64,000 nucleotides of DNA from Halobaculum gomorrense (GTDB lineage: Archaea > Halobacteriota > Halobacteria > Halobacteriales > Haloferacaceae). Made by a program: the position numbers and the translations under genes. The stretch is taken from contig NZ_FQWV01000001.1 in the NCBI RefSeq assembly GCF_900129775.1, positions 393,780-457,779 on the forward strand, read 5' to 3'. Each line of letters begins with the position of its first letter. Within the stretch, counting starts at the first letter, position 1. Below are positions 15,264 through 23,860 of the stretch, piece after piece. The notes beneath the pieces were generated by a model, which was given only the letters and a program-made list of their open reading frames with translations, did not search any database and was not told the DNA's origin.

Positions 15264-16277
15264 CTACTCCAGGTCGAACCGCTCGCGCAGTTCCTCGATC
15301 ACCGGAACGCTCTTCGACTCCGGCTTTTTGTCCGGTTCGATCGGCGGACGACCGTCGAACGTCTCGTGGACCATCGCGACGCCCTCTGAGAGCGTATCGA
15401 GCCCGTAGCCGCCCTCCAACACGAAGCCGAGTCCGGCGTCGACGGTCTCCGCGAGCGTGCGGACGCGGTCGGCCAACAGCGCGTACCCCTCCGAGGAGAC
15501 CCGCATCCGTGAGATCGGGTCGTGGCGGTGGGCGTCGAAGCCGGCCGAGACGAGCAAGAGGTCCGGATCGTAGCGATCGATCACCGGCGCAATCACGTCG
15601 TCGATGGCGAGCAGGAAGTCGGCGTCGCCGGCCCCAGCGGGTAGCGGGACGTTCACCGTCGTGCCCTCGCTGTCGCCCTCGCCGGTCTCTGTTTCCTCGC
15701 CCGTGCCGGGGTAGAGGCCGTCCTCGTGGATCGACGCGTACAGCACGTTGTCGCGGTCGTAGAAGATATCCTGCGTCCCGTTTCCGTGGTGGACGTCCCA
15801 GTCGAAGATCGCGACGCGGTCGGCGCCGTCGTCGTCGAGCGCCGACTGGGCCGCGACCGCGACGTTGTTGACGAAACAGAAGCCCATCGCGTCGTCGTAG
15901 ACGGCGTGGTGGCCCGGCGGGCGGCCGAGCGCGAACGGGGTGTCTCGACCGGCGTCCTCAGCGTTCGCGAGCGCCTCCGCGGCGGCCCACTGCGCCTGGC
16001 CGGCTGCCGCGCGCGCGGCCGTCCAGGTCTCGGCGGAGGCGACGGTGTCGGGGTCCCAGTTGCCGCCGCCCGACTCACAGAACTCGACCACCTCGTCGAC
16101 GTACCCGGACTCGTGGACCGCGTCGATGGCACCGCGGGAGGCGGGGTCGGCCTCGACGTACTCGACGCCGTGCTTGCGCTTGAGTCCCTCCTTGATCGCC
16201 CGCAAGCGGTCGGGATTTTCGGGGTGGCGGTCGCCGGTGTCGTGGTCGAGGCAGGCCTCGCTGTAGCCGAACCGCAT
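15264..16277 (-). CDS. hdaI: Histone deacetylase family protein (HdaI-like)
   Basis: 337 residues with the arginase/deacetylase-fold signatures RPPGHHA, FDWDVHHGNGTQ (zinc Asp and His), SAGFDAH (second zinc Asp) and LEGGYGL. It removes acetyl groups from lysines of proteins or from small substrates (AcuC/HDAC class). The start lies 2 nt after the histone stop, so the histone and deacetylase are almost certainly co-transcribed. The Haloferax homologue is, from memory, the essential HdaI near the histone gene. The C-terminus (KKPESKSVPVIEELRERFDLE) is family-typical. Confidence 0.88.
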   Translation of the reverse strand: MRFGYSEACLDHDTGDRHPENPDRLRAIKEGLKRKHGVEYVEADPASRGAIDAVHESGYVDEVVEFCESGGGNWDPDTVASAETWTAARAAAGQAQWAAAEALANAEDAGRDTPFALGRPPGHHAVYDDAMGFCFVNNVAVAAQSALDDDGADRVAIFDWDVHHGNGTQDIFYDRDNVLYASIHEDGLYPGTGEETETGEGDSEGTTVNVPLPAGAGDADFLLAIDDVIAPVIDRYDPDLLLVSAGFDAHRHDPISRMRVSSEGYALLADRVRTLAETVDAGLGFVLEGGYGLDTLSEGVAMVHETFDGRPPIEPDKKPESKSVPVIEELRERFDLE

Positions 16278-16279
16278 CG

Positions 16280-16714
16280 CTACCCCTCGAAGAGCGCGAA
16301 GTACGTCTCGATGTCGTCGGCCTGGACGGTTCGGCGGTCGGCGTGACGCGCAAGCAGCGCGGACGCGCGGGCGACGTTGTCAGCGTAGTCCTCGAGGATG
16401 TCCGCGAGCGCGACGCGGGCGTCCATCGAGACGCGGTAGGAATCGTCGATATCGAGGCGCGCGATCCGGTCGACAGGTGCGATCGGGAGCGTCAGCGTCG
16501 AGCGCTCGACCACCTGTTCGACGCCGAAGTCGGCCGGCATCAGCGTCTTTCGCCCGTCGGCGGCAGCTCGTTCTGCGGCGTCGGCCGCGAGCGACGCCCC
16601 GTGCCGTTGCACGCGCCCGGCCAACTCCTCGGCCGCGCCGGCGCTGACCCGGAGGTCACCCGCGTTGCGTCGGATGACATCGTCCACGGGCGCGAACGGC
16701 AACTCGACAGTCAT
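16280..16714 (-). CDS. hstA: Archaeal histone, fused doublet
   Basis: 144 residues starting MTVELPFAPVDDVIRRN, two codons inside the open frame. Two histone folds lie in tandem (about 1-65 and 72-144): the first starts LPFAPVDDVIRR, the second LPIAPVDRIARL, and each has a terminal helix (LMPADFGV; TVQADDIETYF). Fused dimers are the haloarchaeal form, acidic and more regulator-like than packaging histones. The gene directly precedes hdaI and follows the RPA gene on the same strand. A short promoter region of about 110 nt separates it from rpa. Confidence 0.92.
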   Translation of the reverse strand: MTVELPFAPVDDVIRRNAGDLRVSAGAAEELAGRVQRHGASLAADAAERAAADGRKTLMPADFGVEQVVERSTLTLPIAPVDRIARLDIDDSYRVSMDARVALADILEDYADNVARASALLARHADRRTVQADDIETYFALFEG

Positions 16715-16825
16715 ACACATACGCCGGTGTGTGGCGTGTATAACGCTTTCCGTTGCCGTGGGTATCGACCACGTCCGCCGCGTGCGCCGCGGGCGACACG
16801 CTCGCTCGACGCGACGGTCGATCTC

Positions 16826-18280
16826 TCAGAACACGTCGTCGGCGTCGATGGTGCCGTCCCGCTCGACGCCGCGGACGGTGACCTCCTCCCCGAGCCGGAG
16901 CTTCGCGGCGGTCTCCACCGATCGGGTCTGCGTGCCGTCGTCGAGGACGATCGGATCGCCGGCCTGGACGACCGTCCCCGTGAACTCCACGACGCCGCCG
17001 TCGTCGGCGTCGGCGTCTGCGCCGGTAGTGTCCGCGCCTCCGTCGTCGGCGACCGCAGTGCCCGAGCCGTCGGCGTCGCTCGGTGTTCCGCTCTCACTCG
17101 ACCCGAACGAGTCGAGTCCCCCTTGGCCGGCGTCGCGACTCTCCGATCCCCCGGATCCGCCGCCGGACCCGTTGTCGGCGTGGTCGAGCACGGAGACGGA
17201 GGAGCGCCAGCCGGCGGAGGCTTCGAGGTCGTCCTGCCAGCCGTCTTGGATCTCCACGTCGGTGAAGGCGACGCGGTCGGCGAGGTCGATGTCGCGGTCG
17301 GCCTTGTCGCCCCACAACGCGACGCGGATCTCTCCGGTCTCGTCTTTGATGCGGACGTTGCGAACCTGCCCCTGCGAGCCGTCGTCGCGGTCGAACGTAC
17401 GCTTCTCGCTCGTCTCGATGACGCCGCCGGCGATGTCGGCCACGTCGTCCAGTTCCAGGTCCGCGATGTCGGTGGTGTCGGGCACGTACTCCACGTCGTC
17501 GTCGACCGTCTCGATGGCGCCCCGTGAACCGACGTGCAGTTCGAGGGTGCCGTCGCGCTCGCGGACGTATCCGTCGACGACCTCGACGGTCTCCCCCGGG
17601 TTCAGTTCCTCGACGCGCTCGGCCATGTCGTCCCACATGGTGACGCGGGTCCGGCCGGTCTCGTCGCCGACGGTCATGTTCGACACCTTCCCTTCCGAGC
17701 CGTCGTCGCGATCGAAGGTGCGGACCGTGTCAGTGTCGAGGATCACGCCGAGCAGGTCCACGTCGGAGGCGCCCATCGTGAGGTCCTCGACCCGGTACTG
17801 TTCGACCGCGTCGACATCGACCTCGGCGTCCGGGTCGGGTTCGACCTTGTCGACGGCGACCTCCAGACCGCTGTACCCCTCCTTCGGGCGACCCATGATG
17901 CGGAGCACGTCGCCCGTCTGGAGGTTCTCCTTCGCGTCGACGGCGACCTGGTCCCACAGCGAGATCGTGACACGTCCGGACTCGTCGGCGACCTCGACGT
18001 TGAGGACGTGGCCGTCCTCGTCCTCGCCGTCGCGCTCGAAGGTGCGCACCTCGCCGACGGTCATCACCTTCGCGAGGAACTTCACGTCGTCCATCCCCGG
18101 CTCGATGTCGGCGACGCTGTTGACCTCCTCGTCGCGCAGTTCGTGGGCGATGAGCATCGCCGCGGTCTCCTCGTCGGCCAGCCCGCCCATGTCTTCGACC
18201 TTCTGCTCGACGGCGGCCTCGAACTCCTCGAAGGGGACGTCGGCGTCCAAGTCGTCGTAGACGTCCTCGATAGCGCCCAT
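16826..18280 (-). CDS. rpa2: Single-stranded DNA-binding protein, RPA2-type with three OB folds
   Basis: 484 residues from MGAIEDVYDDL; 40 upstream codons are open but lack homology-like character. After an N-terminal helical region come three OB folds at roughly 75-170, 180-285 and 290-380. All share the signature VRTFxRDDGSEGKVxNMxVxDETGxxRVxxWDD (VRTFERDGEDEDGHV, VRTFDRDDGSEGKV, KRTFDRDDGSQGQV). A Gly/Ser/Asp-rich linker (about 400-450) leads to a small C-terminal beta domain (FTGTVVQAGDPIVL). It binds ssDNA in replication and repair. The Haloferax equivalent, from memory, is the essential Rpa2, located near the histone and hdaI genes. Confidence 0.9.
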   Translation of the reverse strand: MGAIEDVYDDLDADVPFEEFEAAVEQKVEDMGGLADEETAAMLIAHELRDEEVNSVADIEPGMDDVKFLAKVMTVGEVRTFERDGEDEDGHVLNVEVADESGRVTISLWDQVAVDAKENLQTGDVLRIMGRPKEGYSGLEVAVDKVEPDPDAEVDVDAVEQYRVEDLTMGASDVDLLGVILDTDTVRTFDRDDGSEGKVSNMTVGDETGRTRVTMWDDMAERVEELNPGETVEVVDGYVRERDGTLELHVGSRGAIETVDDDVEYVPDTTDIADLELDDVADIAGGVIETSEKRTFDRDDGSQGQVRNVRIKDETGEIRVALWGDKADRDIDLADRVAFTDVEIQDGWQDDLEASAGWRSSVSVLDHADNGSGGGSGGSESRDAGQGGLDSFGSSESGTPSDADGSGTAVADDGGADTTGADADADDGGVVEFTGTVVQAGDPIVLDDGTQTRSVETAAKLRLGEEVTVRGVERDGTIDADDVF

Positions 18281-18467
18281 AGTCGTATTCTGTCCCAGGA
18301 AAGTCTCGCGCATAAGGGTTCCCGTTCGTCCGGTGTCGCCGCGCCCGGTGCCGGTTTCGGTCACGGTGTCTTCGGTCGCGGCCCGCGGCTCGTCGGTCAT
18401 GGGGCGGCTGGGGCGGGATCGTATTTGAGGGTTCGCCGCGCGGCCCGTCGGGTCGCCGGTCGTCCGA

Positions 18468-18965
18468 TCAGCGAGTCACAGCCGTGACGGTCCGAACGTC
18501 TCCCATCGACTCGTATTCGACGACGACCGCGGTCGGGAGGCCGCCCGCGAACTCGGCGACCGCTTCGTACCCCCGATAGACGATCTGCTGGGTGCACACG
18601 CCTCCCCCCTCGCGGATCGTCTCGACGCGGACGCGGAGTTCGTCGGTGTCGGGGGCGTACTCGATCGCCCCCAACGACGCCTGCATGCAGCTGTTCCTCC
18701 CCGAGATGATGCCCCAGACGGTCACCGCCTCGTCGTCGAACGCAACGCTCGCGGCTTCGCCAGGCTCGCCCGCGTCACCGGTGCGGGTGAACGAGCGGGC
18801 CGTGATCCGCGGCCGGTCGCCCCCCTCGTCCGGAGCCGGCGTCGAGCTCTCGGTGGGCACTTCGTCGGTTCCCGACTCTCCGGCAGTCCCTCGGTCACCC
18901 GTGCAACCCGCGAGCAGGGTGACACCGGCGGGGACCATACCCTCCAGGACGCGTCGCCTGTGCAT
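18468..18965 (-). CDS. Tat-type lipoprotein, unknown function
   Basis: 165 residues. The N-terminus MHRRRVLEGMVPAGVTLLAGC combines a twin-arginine-like motif (RRRVLEG) with a lipobox (LLAGC), so Cys21 would be lipidated after Tat export. A Ser/Thr/Glu/Pro-rich linker (about 22-55) is followed by a compact beta-rich domain of about 100 residues with two Cys (SCMQ, VCTQQ) that may form a disulfide. No enzymatic motif seen. Monocistronic, reading toward the rpa promoter. Confidence 0.75.
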   Translation of the reverse strand: MHRRRVLEGMVPAGVTLLAGCTGDRGTAGESGTDEVPTESSTPAPDEGGDRPRITARSFTRTGDAGEPGEAASVAFDDEAVTVWGIISGRNSCMQASLGAIEYAPDTDELRVRVETIREGGGVCTQQIVYRGYEAVAEFAGGLPTAVVVEYESMGDVRTVTAVTR

Positions 18966-19095
18966 AGGTCACACGATGCGGGGAGCAAGCTAAAGTGCGA
19001 CGTAGGCGCAAGCCGGCGTTTGTGTCACGGTGGTCGCTCGCACGGGCCGACCGGATCGGAATCCATTTACGTGGTCCCGGCGTCAGTTGAAATGA

Positions 19096-19168
19096 GTCCG
19101 GGTAGGGTAGTGGACTATCCTCTTGGCTTGCGGAGCCAGGGACCGGAGTTCAAATCTCCGTCCGGACG
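19096..19168 (+). tRNA. tRNA-Arg (GCG), intronless
   Basis: 73 nt. Acceptor GTCCGGG/TCCGGAC (one G:T pair) with discriminator G; anticodon stem TTGGC/GCCAG with loop TTGCGGA giving anticodon GCG (Arg, CGC codons); T-arm CGGAG-TTCAAAT-CTCCG. No CCA is encoded. Its 3' end is duplicated downstream. Confidence 0.87.
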
Positions 19169-19478
19169 TTCTTACCGCGCCACCACACTGCGAGCGACTC
19201 CTGTCGCTCGCACGACGCGGCGCGGGTCTCGCTTCATATGCGAATATTTGAGCAGCGAACGAGCGAGCGCACGCGAGCGAAGTGAGTGAGTTCAAATCTC
19301 CGTCCGGACGTTCCTTCACTCACTTCGTTCGTTCAGTCACGACCGGCGGGTTCACGTTAGCTTGTTCACGGGTCGCTCCGCTCCCCGTTCACCGTCGCGG
19401 GCTCACTGCGTTTGCCCACGCACCGCTCATGTGAACTCCGTCTGGACGTTTCTCCCGCGCCGCCACACCGCGATCGAC
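19146..19478 (+). repeat. tRNA-Arg 3'-end duplications (att-like), gene-free stretch
   Basis: The 26 nt 19146-19171 (T-arm to just past the tRNA) recur perfectly at 19288-19313. A third, degenerate copy is at 19436-19478, which aligns with 19156-19198 over 43 nt with about 8 differences, extending well beyond the tRNA. These direct repeats fill the 352-bp gap 19169-19520 and I see no gene there. The arrangement fits successive integration and loss of elements that use the tRNA-Arg 3' end as att site. No integrase is visible. Confidence 0.72.
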
Positions 19479-19520
19479 CGTCACGGACAGACTGAAACGC
19501 GTCCCCGCCCGAGTTCCGGT

Positions 19521-20198
19521 GTGACCACGAGCGACGCCCCGGACGAAGCCGCGCGCGTCGCGGCGCTGCGCGCCGGTCTCGCGCTGTACACGGCCGGCGA
19601 GTTCCACGCTGCCCACGACCCGTGGGAAGGGGTGTGGCTCGGACTGACGGAGGCGACCGCCGCCGGCGACGCTCCCGACTCCGCCGTCCGCGACGAGGCG
19701 CTGTTCCACGGGCTGATCCAGTTCGCCGCCGCCCAGCACCACGCCCGCACCCGCAACTGGCCGGGCGCGGTCGGCCTCGCCGAGAGCGGCCGCGGGTACC
19801 TCGCGGACGTGCCGGACGACTACCGCGGCATCGACGTGGCCGGCGCGCGCGAGGCGCTCGCTCGGCTGCAGGCGGACCCCGAGCGCGTCGAGCGAGAGCC
19901 CGCACCCTCGCTTCGCCACGGTGGCGAGCGCGTCGCGCCCGAGTCGCTGTCGCTGGACGCTGCGGGCCAAGCTGCCGAGGCACTCGCCGAGGAACACGAC
20001 CTCGACGCCGACGCGGTCGCGGACGCGGCGCGGTTCGCCCGTGAGGAGGAGGCGGTGGGACGCTCGCGGTTTGCGGCGCTGCTGTTCGACTTCGTGCGCG
20101 CGGAGGACGCGGGACCCCGCGGGATCGTCTACGATCGACTCACGGGACTGGTCGAGCGGGAGCGACGCAAAGAGCGGGACGTAGAGGGGCTATTTTAA
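19521..20198 (+). CDS. DUF309 domain protein
   Basis: 225 residues from the GTG at 19521 (VTTSDAPDEAARV); the frame is open further upstream only across the att repeats. The N-terminal 100 residues carry the DUF309 signature: an all-helical fold with ALYTAGEFHAAHDPWEGVW and LFHGLIQFAAAQHHARTRNW, where conserved H, E and W face a pocket. The function of DUF309 is unknown; phosphorelay-like or nuclease roles have been guessed. The C-terminal part is helical and charged (EEHDLDADAVADAARFA). Confidence 0.75.
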   Translation: MTTSDAPDEAARVAALRAGLALYTAGEFHAAHDPWEGVWLGLTEATAAGDAPDSAVRDEALFHGLIQFAAAQHHARTRNWPGAVGLAESGRGYLADVPDDYRGIDVAGAREALARLQADPERVEREPAPSLRHGGERVAPESLSLDAAGQAAEALAEEHDLDADAVADAARFAREEEAVGRSRFAALLFDFVRAEDAGPRGIVYDRLTGLVERERRKERDVEGLF

Positions 20199-20232
20199 CC
20201 GCCGTCGCGGTCGTACTGGGCACCGGAGCCGG

Positions 20233-21036
20233 CTACGCGGAGTCGGGTTCGAGTTCTTCCTTCGGCTCCCCGGCGAAGGTGTACTCCGCGGAGTTGTCCT
20301 GCGGGTCGTAGCCGAGCACCTCGCGGGCGCGCTCGATGGAGTAGTACTTACGGTCGTTGTCGGAGATGCCGTAGACGATCTCGTAGTCGTAGTCGGCGCG
20401 GAGGCACCGGTCGAACAGGTGCGCGCAGTCGCGGTGCGAGAGCCACATCGCCTGGCCGCGCTCGTACTCCTTGGGCGGGTGGCCCTTCGTGAGGTTCCCG
20501 ATGCGGACGCACGCGACCGTCAGGTCGTGGTGGTCGTGGTAGAAGCGTCCGAGCGTCTCGCCGGTCGCCTTCGAGACGCCGTAGAGGTTTGACGGACGCG
20601 GGAGCTCCGAGCCGTCCAGCCGGAACTCGTCGTCCGTGCGGTACATGTCGGGCGTGCGCTCGTCGGTCTCGTAGGCGCCGGCCGCGTGGTTCGAGGAGGC
20701 GAAGACGAACCGGTCGACGCCGGCGTCGACCGCGGCCGACAGCACCGTTTGAGTGCCGTCGATGTTGTTCGCGAGCACCGAGTCCCACGGCGCGTTCGGG
20801 CGGGGGTCGCCCGCCAGGTGAACGACGGCGCCGGCACCGTCGACTGCCTCGCGGACGCTCGCCTCGTCGGTCACGTCGGCGACGATCACGTCGTCGTCCG
20901 TGACCCTGTCGGGGAGGAATTCGGCGGCGACGGGCTCGCGGTCGAGGAGCCGCCAGTCGTACGCTTCCCCGATGCCAGTGAGGATCGCGCGCCCGACGCG
21001 CCCGCCGGCGCCGGTGAGTAAGACCGGTTCGTCCAT
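20233..21036 (-). CDS. azf: NAD-dependent glucose-6-phosphate dehydrogenase, archaeal zwischenferment (Azf)
   Basis: 267 residues, extended short-chain dehydrogenase fold. The NAD loop is TGAGGRVG near residues 8-15; the catalytic Tyr and Lys are in NLYGVSKATGETLG; a Ser/Asn pair lies in FASSNHAAGAYET. The whole sequence follows, in my memory, Haloferax volcanii Azf: VLLTGAGGRVG, WRLLDREP, VVHLAGDPRP, RPSNLYGVSKA, KEYERGQAMWLS, YGISDNDRKYYSI. Azf catalyses the first step of the haloarchaeal oxidative pentose phosphate pathway and is unrelated to bacterial Zwf. It is monocistronic; the plus-strand mptD is divergent. Confidence 0.85.
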   Translation of the reverse strand: MDEPVLLTGAGGRVGRAILTGIGEAYDWRLLDREPVAAEFLPDRVTDDDVIVADVTDEASVREAVDGAGAVVHLAGDPRPNAPWDSVLANNIDGTQTVLSAAVDAGVDRFVFASSNHAAGAYETDERTPDMYRTDDEFRLDGSELPRPSNLYGVSKATGETLGRFYHDHHDLTVACVRIGNLTKGHPPKEYERGQAMWLSHRDCAHLFDRCLRADYDYEIVYGISDNDRKYYSIERAREVLGYDPQDNSAEYTFAGEPKEELEPDSA

Positions 21037-21181
21037 TCGGGCCGATATCTGACGAGCGCGGGTAAGTAAGGTGCGGTTCGCGAGGCCGAGTACGGGGCGC
21101 TGACAGGTCGCACGGTGTCGGACGGGGCGGCTCCGATCGCCACTCGGTACGCCTTTGGCCGTTCCCCGCCCACCGTCGGCC

Positions 21182-21532
21182 ATGGCCACCGACGCCCAGC
21201 AGGCGTGTTTCGAGGCCGGCATCAAGTTCGGCTCGCTGTACCACCAGTTCGCGGGGACGCCGGTGTCGCCCCGCAGCACGCGCTCGCTGGAGACCGCGAT
21301 CGCCGAGTCGATCGAGAACCAGCCCTTCTGTGAGTCGGTGACGGTCGCGATCGACGACGATGCCGTCGCGGCTGACATCGACCATGAGAACGGCTACACC
21401 GAGCTGTCCGGCCACCTGCTGGAGGTCGACATGCGGATCGCGTACGACGGCGTCACCGTCAGCACGCGCATGGAGATGGAGGACGGCTACCCGCTCATGA
21501 AGCTCGTCGAAGTCGTCGAGACCGACGACTGA
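21182..21532 (+). CDS. mptD: Dihydroneopterin aldolase, archaeal MptD family
   Basis: 116 residues from MATDAQQACFEAGIKFGSLYHQF. The motif FEAGIKxGxLYHQF...TP and a C-terminal LVEVVE stretch are characteristic of the archaeal MptD family, about 115-120 residues and unrelated to bacterial FolB. It cleaves 7,8-dihydroneopterin to 6-hydroxymethyl-dihydropterin and glycolaldehyde in folate/pterin biosynthesis. Nine upstream in-frame codons were left out because family members begin at this Met. Confidence 0.82.
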   Translation: MATDAQQACFEAGIKFGSLYHQFAGTPVSPRSTRSLETAIAESIENQPFCESVTVAIDDDAVAADIDHENGYTELSGHLLEVDMRIAYDGVTVSTRMEMEDGYPLMKLVEVVETDD

Positions 21533-21724
21533 GCCGACACTCGCCACGACAGTCGCCCGGCGGCTGATCGGACAACCGTTCCGACGACGGGATCGGACCG
21601 CCCCTTCTCGATCCCGACTCGCCGGCACGGACGGCCGAATTCCGCCCGCTCGGCCCGCGCCGATGCCGATTTCACTTTCACTTTTGGGCGACCGCTTAAG
21701 AAGGATGGCGGCGAATTGTGAGCC

Positions 21725-22141
21725 ATGTCCCAGTCCACTTTCGACGACGACGACCTGTTCGGCGAGGCAGCCGACGAGATGCGCGCGGACGTGGAGGAAC
21801 ACCTCAGTGCGGCGAAAGCGACGCTGCCGACCGCGGACGCGATCTGGGGGACGGACGCGGACAACGTGCTCGGCGCCCTCAACGGGCTTCGATCGGCGCT
21901 CGACACCGGCGACGCCGTCGAGGAGCTGCGACAGGCGAAAAAGCAGTACGTGATGGGTGAGCGCGCCGGCGCTTTCGAGGACGACGAAGAGCTCGCCGCG
22001 GAGATCGAGGAGCTTCAAGCGCTCGTCGAGACGTTGGCGGAGGCACACGATCAGGTCGGCGATCTCACGGGCGTCGTCCCGCAGATCAAAAGCGACCTCG
22101 AGGACGCTCACGCCGACGACGTGGAGGAGGCAGAGGCGTAG
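21725..22141 (+). CDS. Small acidic helical protein (DUF5790-like)
   Basis: 138 residues, strongly acidic and almost entirely alpha-helical: MSQSTFDDDDLFGEAADEMRADVEEHL, then a coiled-coil-like tail (ELAAEIEELQALVETLAEAHDQV). It is a haloarchaea-specific family (I recall DUF5790) with no known function. A short AT-rich element (CGCTTAAGAAGG) lies about 20-30 nt before the ATG and suggests a near-leaderless transcript. Confidence 0.65.
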   Translation: MSQSTFDDDDLFGEAADEMRADVEEHLSAAKATLPTADAIWGTDADNVLGALNGLRSALDTGDAVEELRQAKKQYVMGERAGAFEDDEELAAEIEELQALVETLAEAHDQVGDLTGVVPQIKSDLEDAHADDVEEAEA

Positions 22142-22182
22142 ACACCGACCCCGACGGGTTTCGACCCAGCCCTCCGCCTACG

Positions 22183-23016
22183 CTATCGCCCTCCCCGATG
22201 TCGCTCGAAGCCCCGCTCGGCGACCGCGCCGGCGACATCGCACAGCGCCTCACTCGCGCGCTCCAGCAGCTCCGCCCCAAGCGCGGCGGTCCCCTCGTTC
22301 GGGTCGCCGACGACGCCGTTCTCGGTGAACTCGTCGCTGTCGTGTGCGAGGTTCACCCCGCGGACCCACTCCCCCCAGCGGTCTGTTCCGCCGTCGCGGG
22401 CCTCCGCGACTCGGTCCGCTCGAACGAGCTCAGGCGCGACGTGGCGCAGCATCGCCGTCTCCAGCGGGCCGCCGTGACCCATCCGACTCGCGTGCTCGCC
22501 GACCGCCTCGAACCACGTGAACGAGACGGCGTAGGCGTTGGTCGATCCGTCTCGCGAGACGCGCCGCGCGACCTCCGCGAGCGCCTCGACGTTCCCGCCG
22601 TGGCCGTTGACGAGGACGACGCGGTCGAGGCCGTGGTGCGCGAGGCTCTCGACGGTCTCGCGGACATACGCGCGGAAGGTGTCCGGCGACACCCACAGCG
22701 TGCCGTCGAACGCGCGGTGCTCCTCGGCGACGCCGACGTGGACCGGCGGGGCGACGAGCAGATCGCCGCCGTCGGGATCGGTCGCGGCGTCGCCCCCGCG
22801 GTCGGTCTCTCTGCCCGCCCACCGCTCGGCGGCGGCGTCAGCGACTGCCTCGGCGGTCAGCGCATCCGTTCCCAGCGGCGCGTGCGGACCGTGCTGTTCG
22901 GTGCTCCCGACGGGGAGCAGCGCGGCGTCGACCTCGGCGTCACGGATCTCCGTCCACGTCGCCTCCGAGAGCTTCATGCGGACTGATCCGTCCCCGATGG
23001 ACTTGTAGTCGGCCAT
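22183..23016 (-). CDS. Creatininase-family amidohydrolase (possible FAPy deformylase ArfB-like)
   Basis: 277 residues. Metal-site motifs of the creatininase fold are present: LPVGSTEQHGPHAPLGTD (first His/Glu/Asp set), LVNGHGGN and a downstream acidic H-rich segment (SRMGHGGPLETAMLRH). In archaea this family includes ArfB, which removes formate from an early riboflavin/F420 precursor, and also unrelated amidases; I cannot choose. A TATA-like CTTATC about 21-26 nt before the ATG at 23016 supports that start with a leaderless mRNA. The ATG at 22977 (MKLSEATW) is the alternative that better matches family N-termini. Confidence 0.75.
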   Translation of the reverse strand: MADYKSIGDGSVRMKLSEATWTEIRDAEVDAALLPVGSTEQHGPHAPLGTDALTAEAVADAAAERWAGRETDRGGDAATDPDGGDLLVAPPVHVGVAEEHRAFDGTLWVSPDTFRAYVRETVESLAHHGLDRVVLVNGHGGNVEALAEVARRVSRDGSTNAYAVSFTWFEAVGEHASRMGHGGPLETAMLRHVAPELVRADRVAEARDGGTDRWGEWVRGVNLAHDSDEFTENGVVGDPNEGTAALGAELLERASEALCDVAGAVAERGFERHRGGR

Positions 23017-23115
23017 GCCGACGCCCCCCGACCGCCTGATAAGCCCCGGAGCTGTGTGGGTAGTGAGCCCCGGGTTCCGTGGGGGTTATGACCGCCCCGA
23101 CCCAACGCGAGCGCA

Positions 23116-23805
23116 ATGGGAATCCTCGAGGACAAGGCGAACGCGCGGCTGTTCTATCGGTACTTCTCGCGCGTGTACGACACGATCAATCCGTACATCT
23201 GGGACGATCGGATGCGCAACCAGGCGCTTGAGTGGTTCGACGCAGACCGCGACGACCGCGTGCTCGACGTCGGCGCAGGCACGGGGTTCGCCACCGAGGG
23301 GCTGCTCAACCACGTCGACGAGGTGTACGCCCTCGACCAGTCGCGCGGCCAGTTCGAGCAGGCGTTCACGAAGTTCGGGAAGCGCGGCAAGGTCCGCTTC
23401 CACATGGGCGACGCCGAGCGCCTCCCGTTCAAAGACGACAGCTTCGACAAGCTCTGGTCGTCGGGCTCGATCGAGTACTGGCCAAACCCCGTCGCCGCCC
23501 TCCGGGAGTTCCGCCGCGTCGTCAAACCCGGCGGCACCGTCCTCGTCGTCGGCCCCGACTACCCGAAACTGCGTGTCTTCCAGACGCTCGCTGACGCGAT
23601 CATGCTCTTCTACGACGCCGAGGAGGCCGAGGAGATGTTCACCGAGGCCGGCTTCGAGGAGACCCGCCACTTCATCCAGCAGCGCCACCGCGGCGCCCCG
23701 CGGGCCATCACGACGGTCGCGACCGTTCCCGAGGAGGCTGAGAGCTCCGACACTGACGCGGGATCGGCCGTCGAGAGCGGGAGCGCCGAGCCGGTCGACC
23801 GCTGA
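23116..23805 (+). CDS. SAM-dependent methyltransferase resembling MPBQ/MSBQ (quinone ring) methyltransferase
   Basis: 229 residues, class I Rossmann methyltransferase. An N-terminal FYRYFSRVYDTINPYIW segment (about 12-30) is followed by motif I LDVGAGTGFATEG (about 51-63), an acidic loop ALDQS, motif II MGDAERLPF, SSGSIEYWPNPVAALRE, and a GGTVLVVGP strand. This combination strongly recalls plant 2-methyl-6-phytylbenzoquinol methyltransferase (VTE3/APG1), for which archaeal relatives are known. A role in methylating a menaquinone-type ring is plausible but inferred. The last 20 residues are a disordered acidic tail. Confidence 0.75.
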   Translation: MGILEDKANARLFYRYFSRVYDTINPYIWDDRMRNQALEWFDADRDDRVLDVGAGTGFATEGLLNHVDEVYALDQSRGQFEQAFTKFGKRGKVRFHMGDAERLPFKDDSFDKLWSSGSIEYWPNPVAALREFRRVVKPGGTVLVVGPDYPKLRVFQTLADAIMLFYDAEEAEEMFTEAGFEETRHFIQQRHRGAPRAITTVATVPEEAESSDTDAGSAVESGSAEPVDR

Positions 23806-23860
23806 CCGGATCACGGCGTAGTTCCGCCCGTCCTGCCGTGTTGCCGGTCCGCCGGACCGG

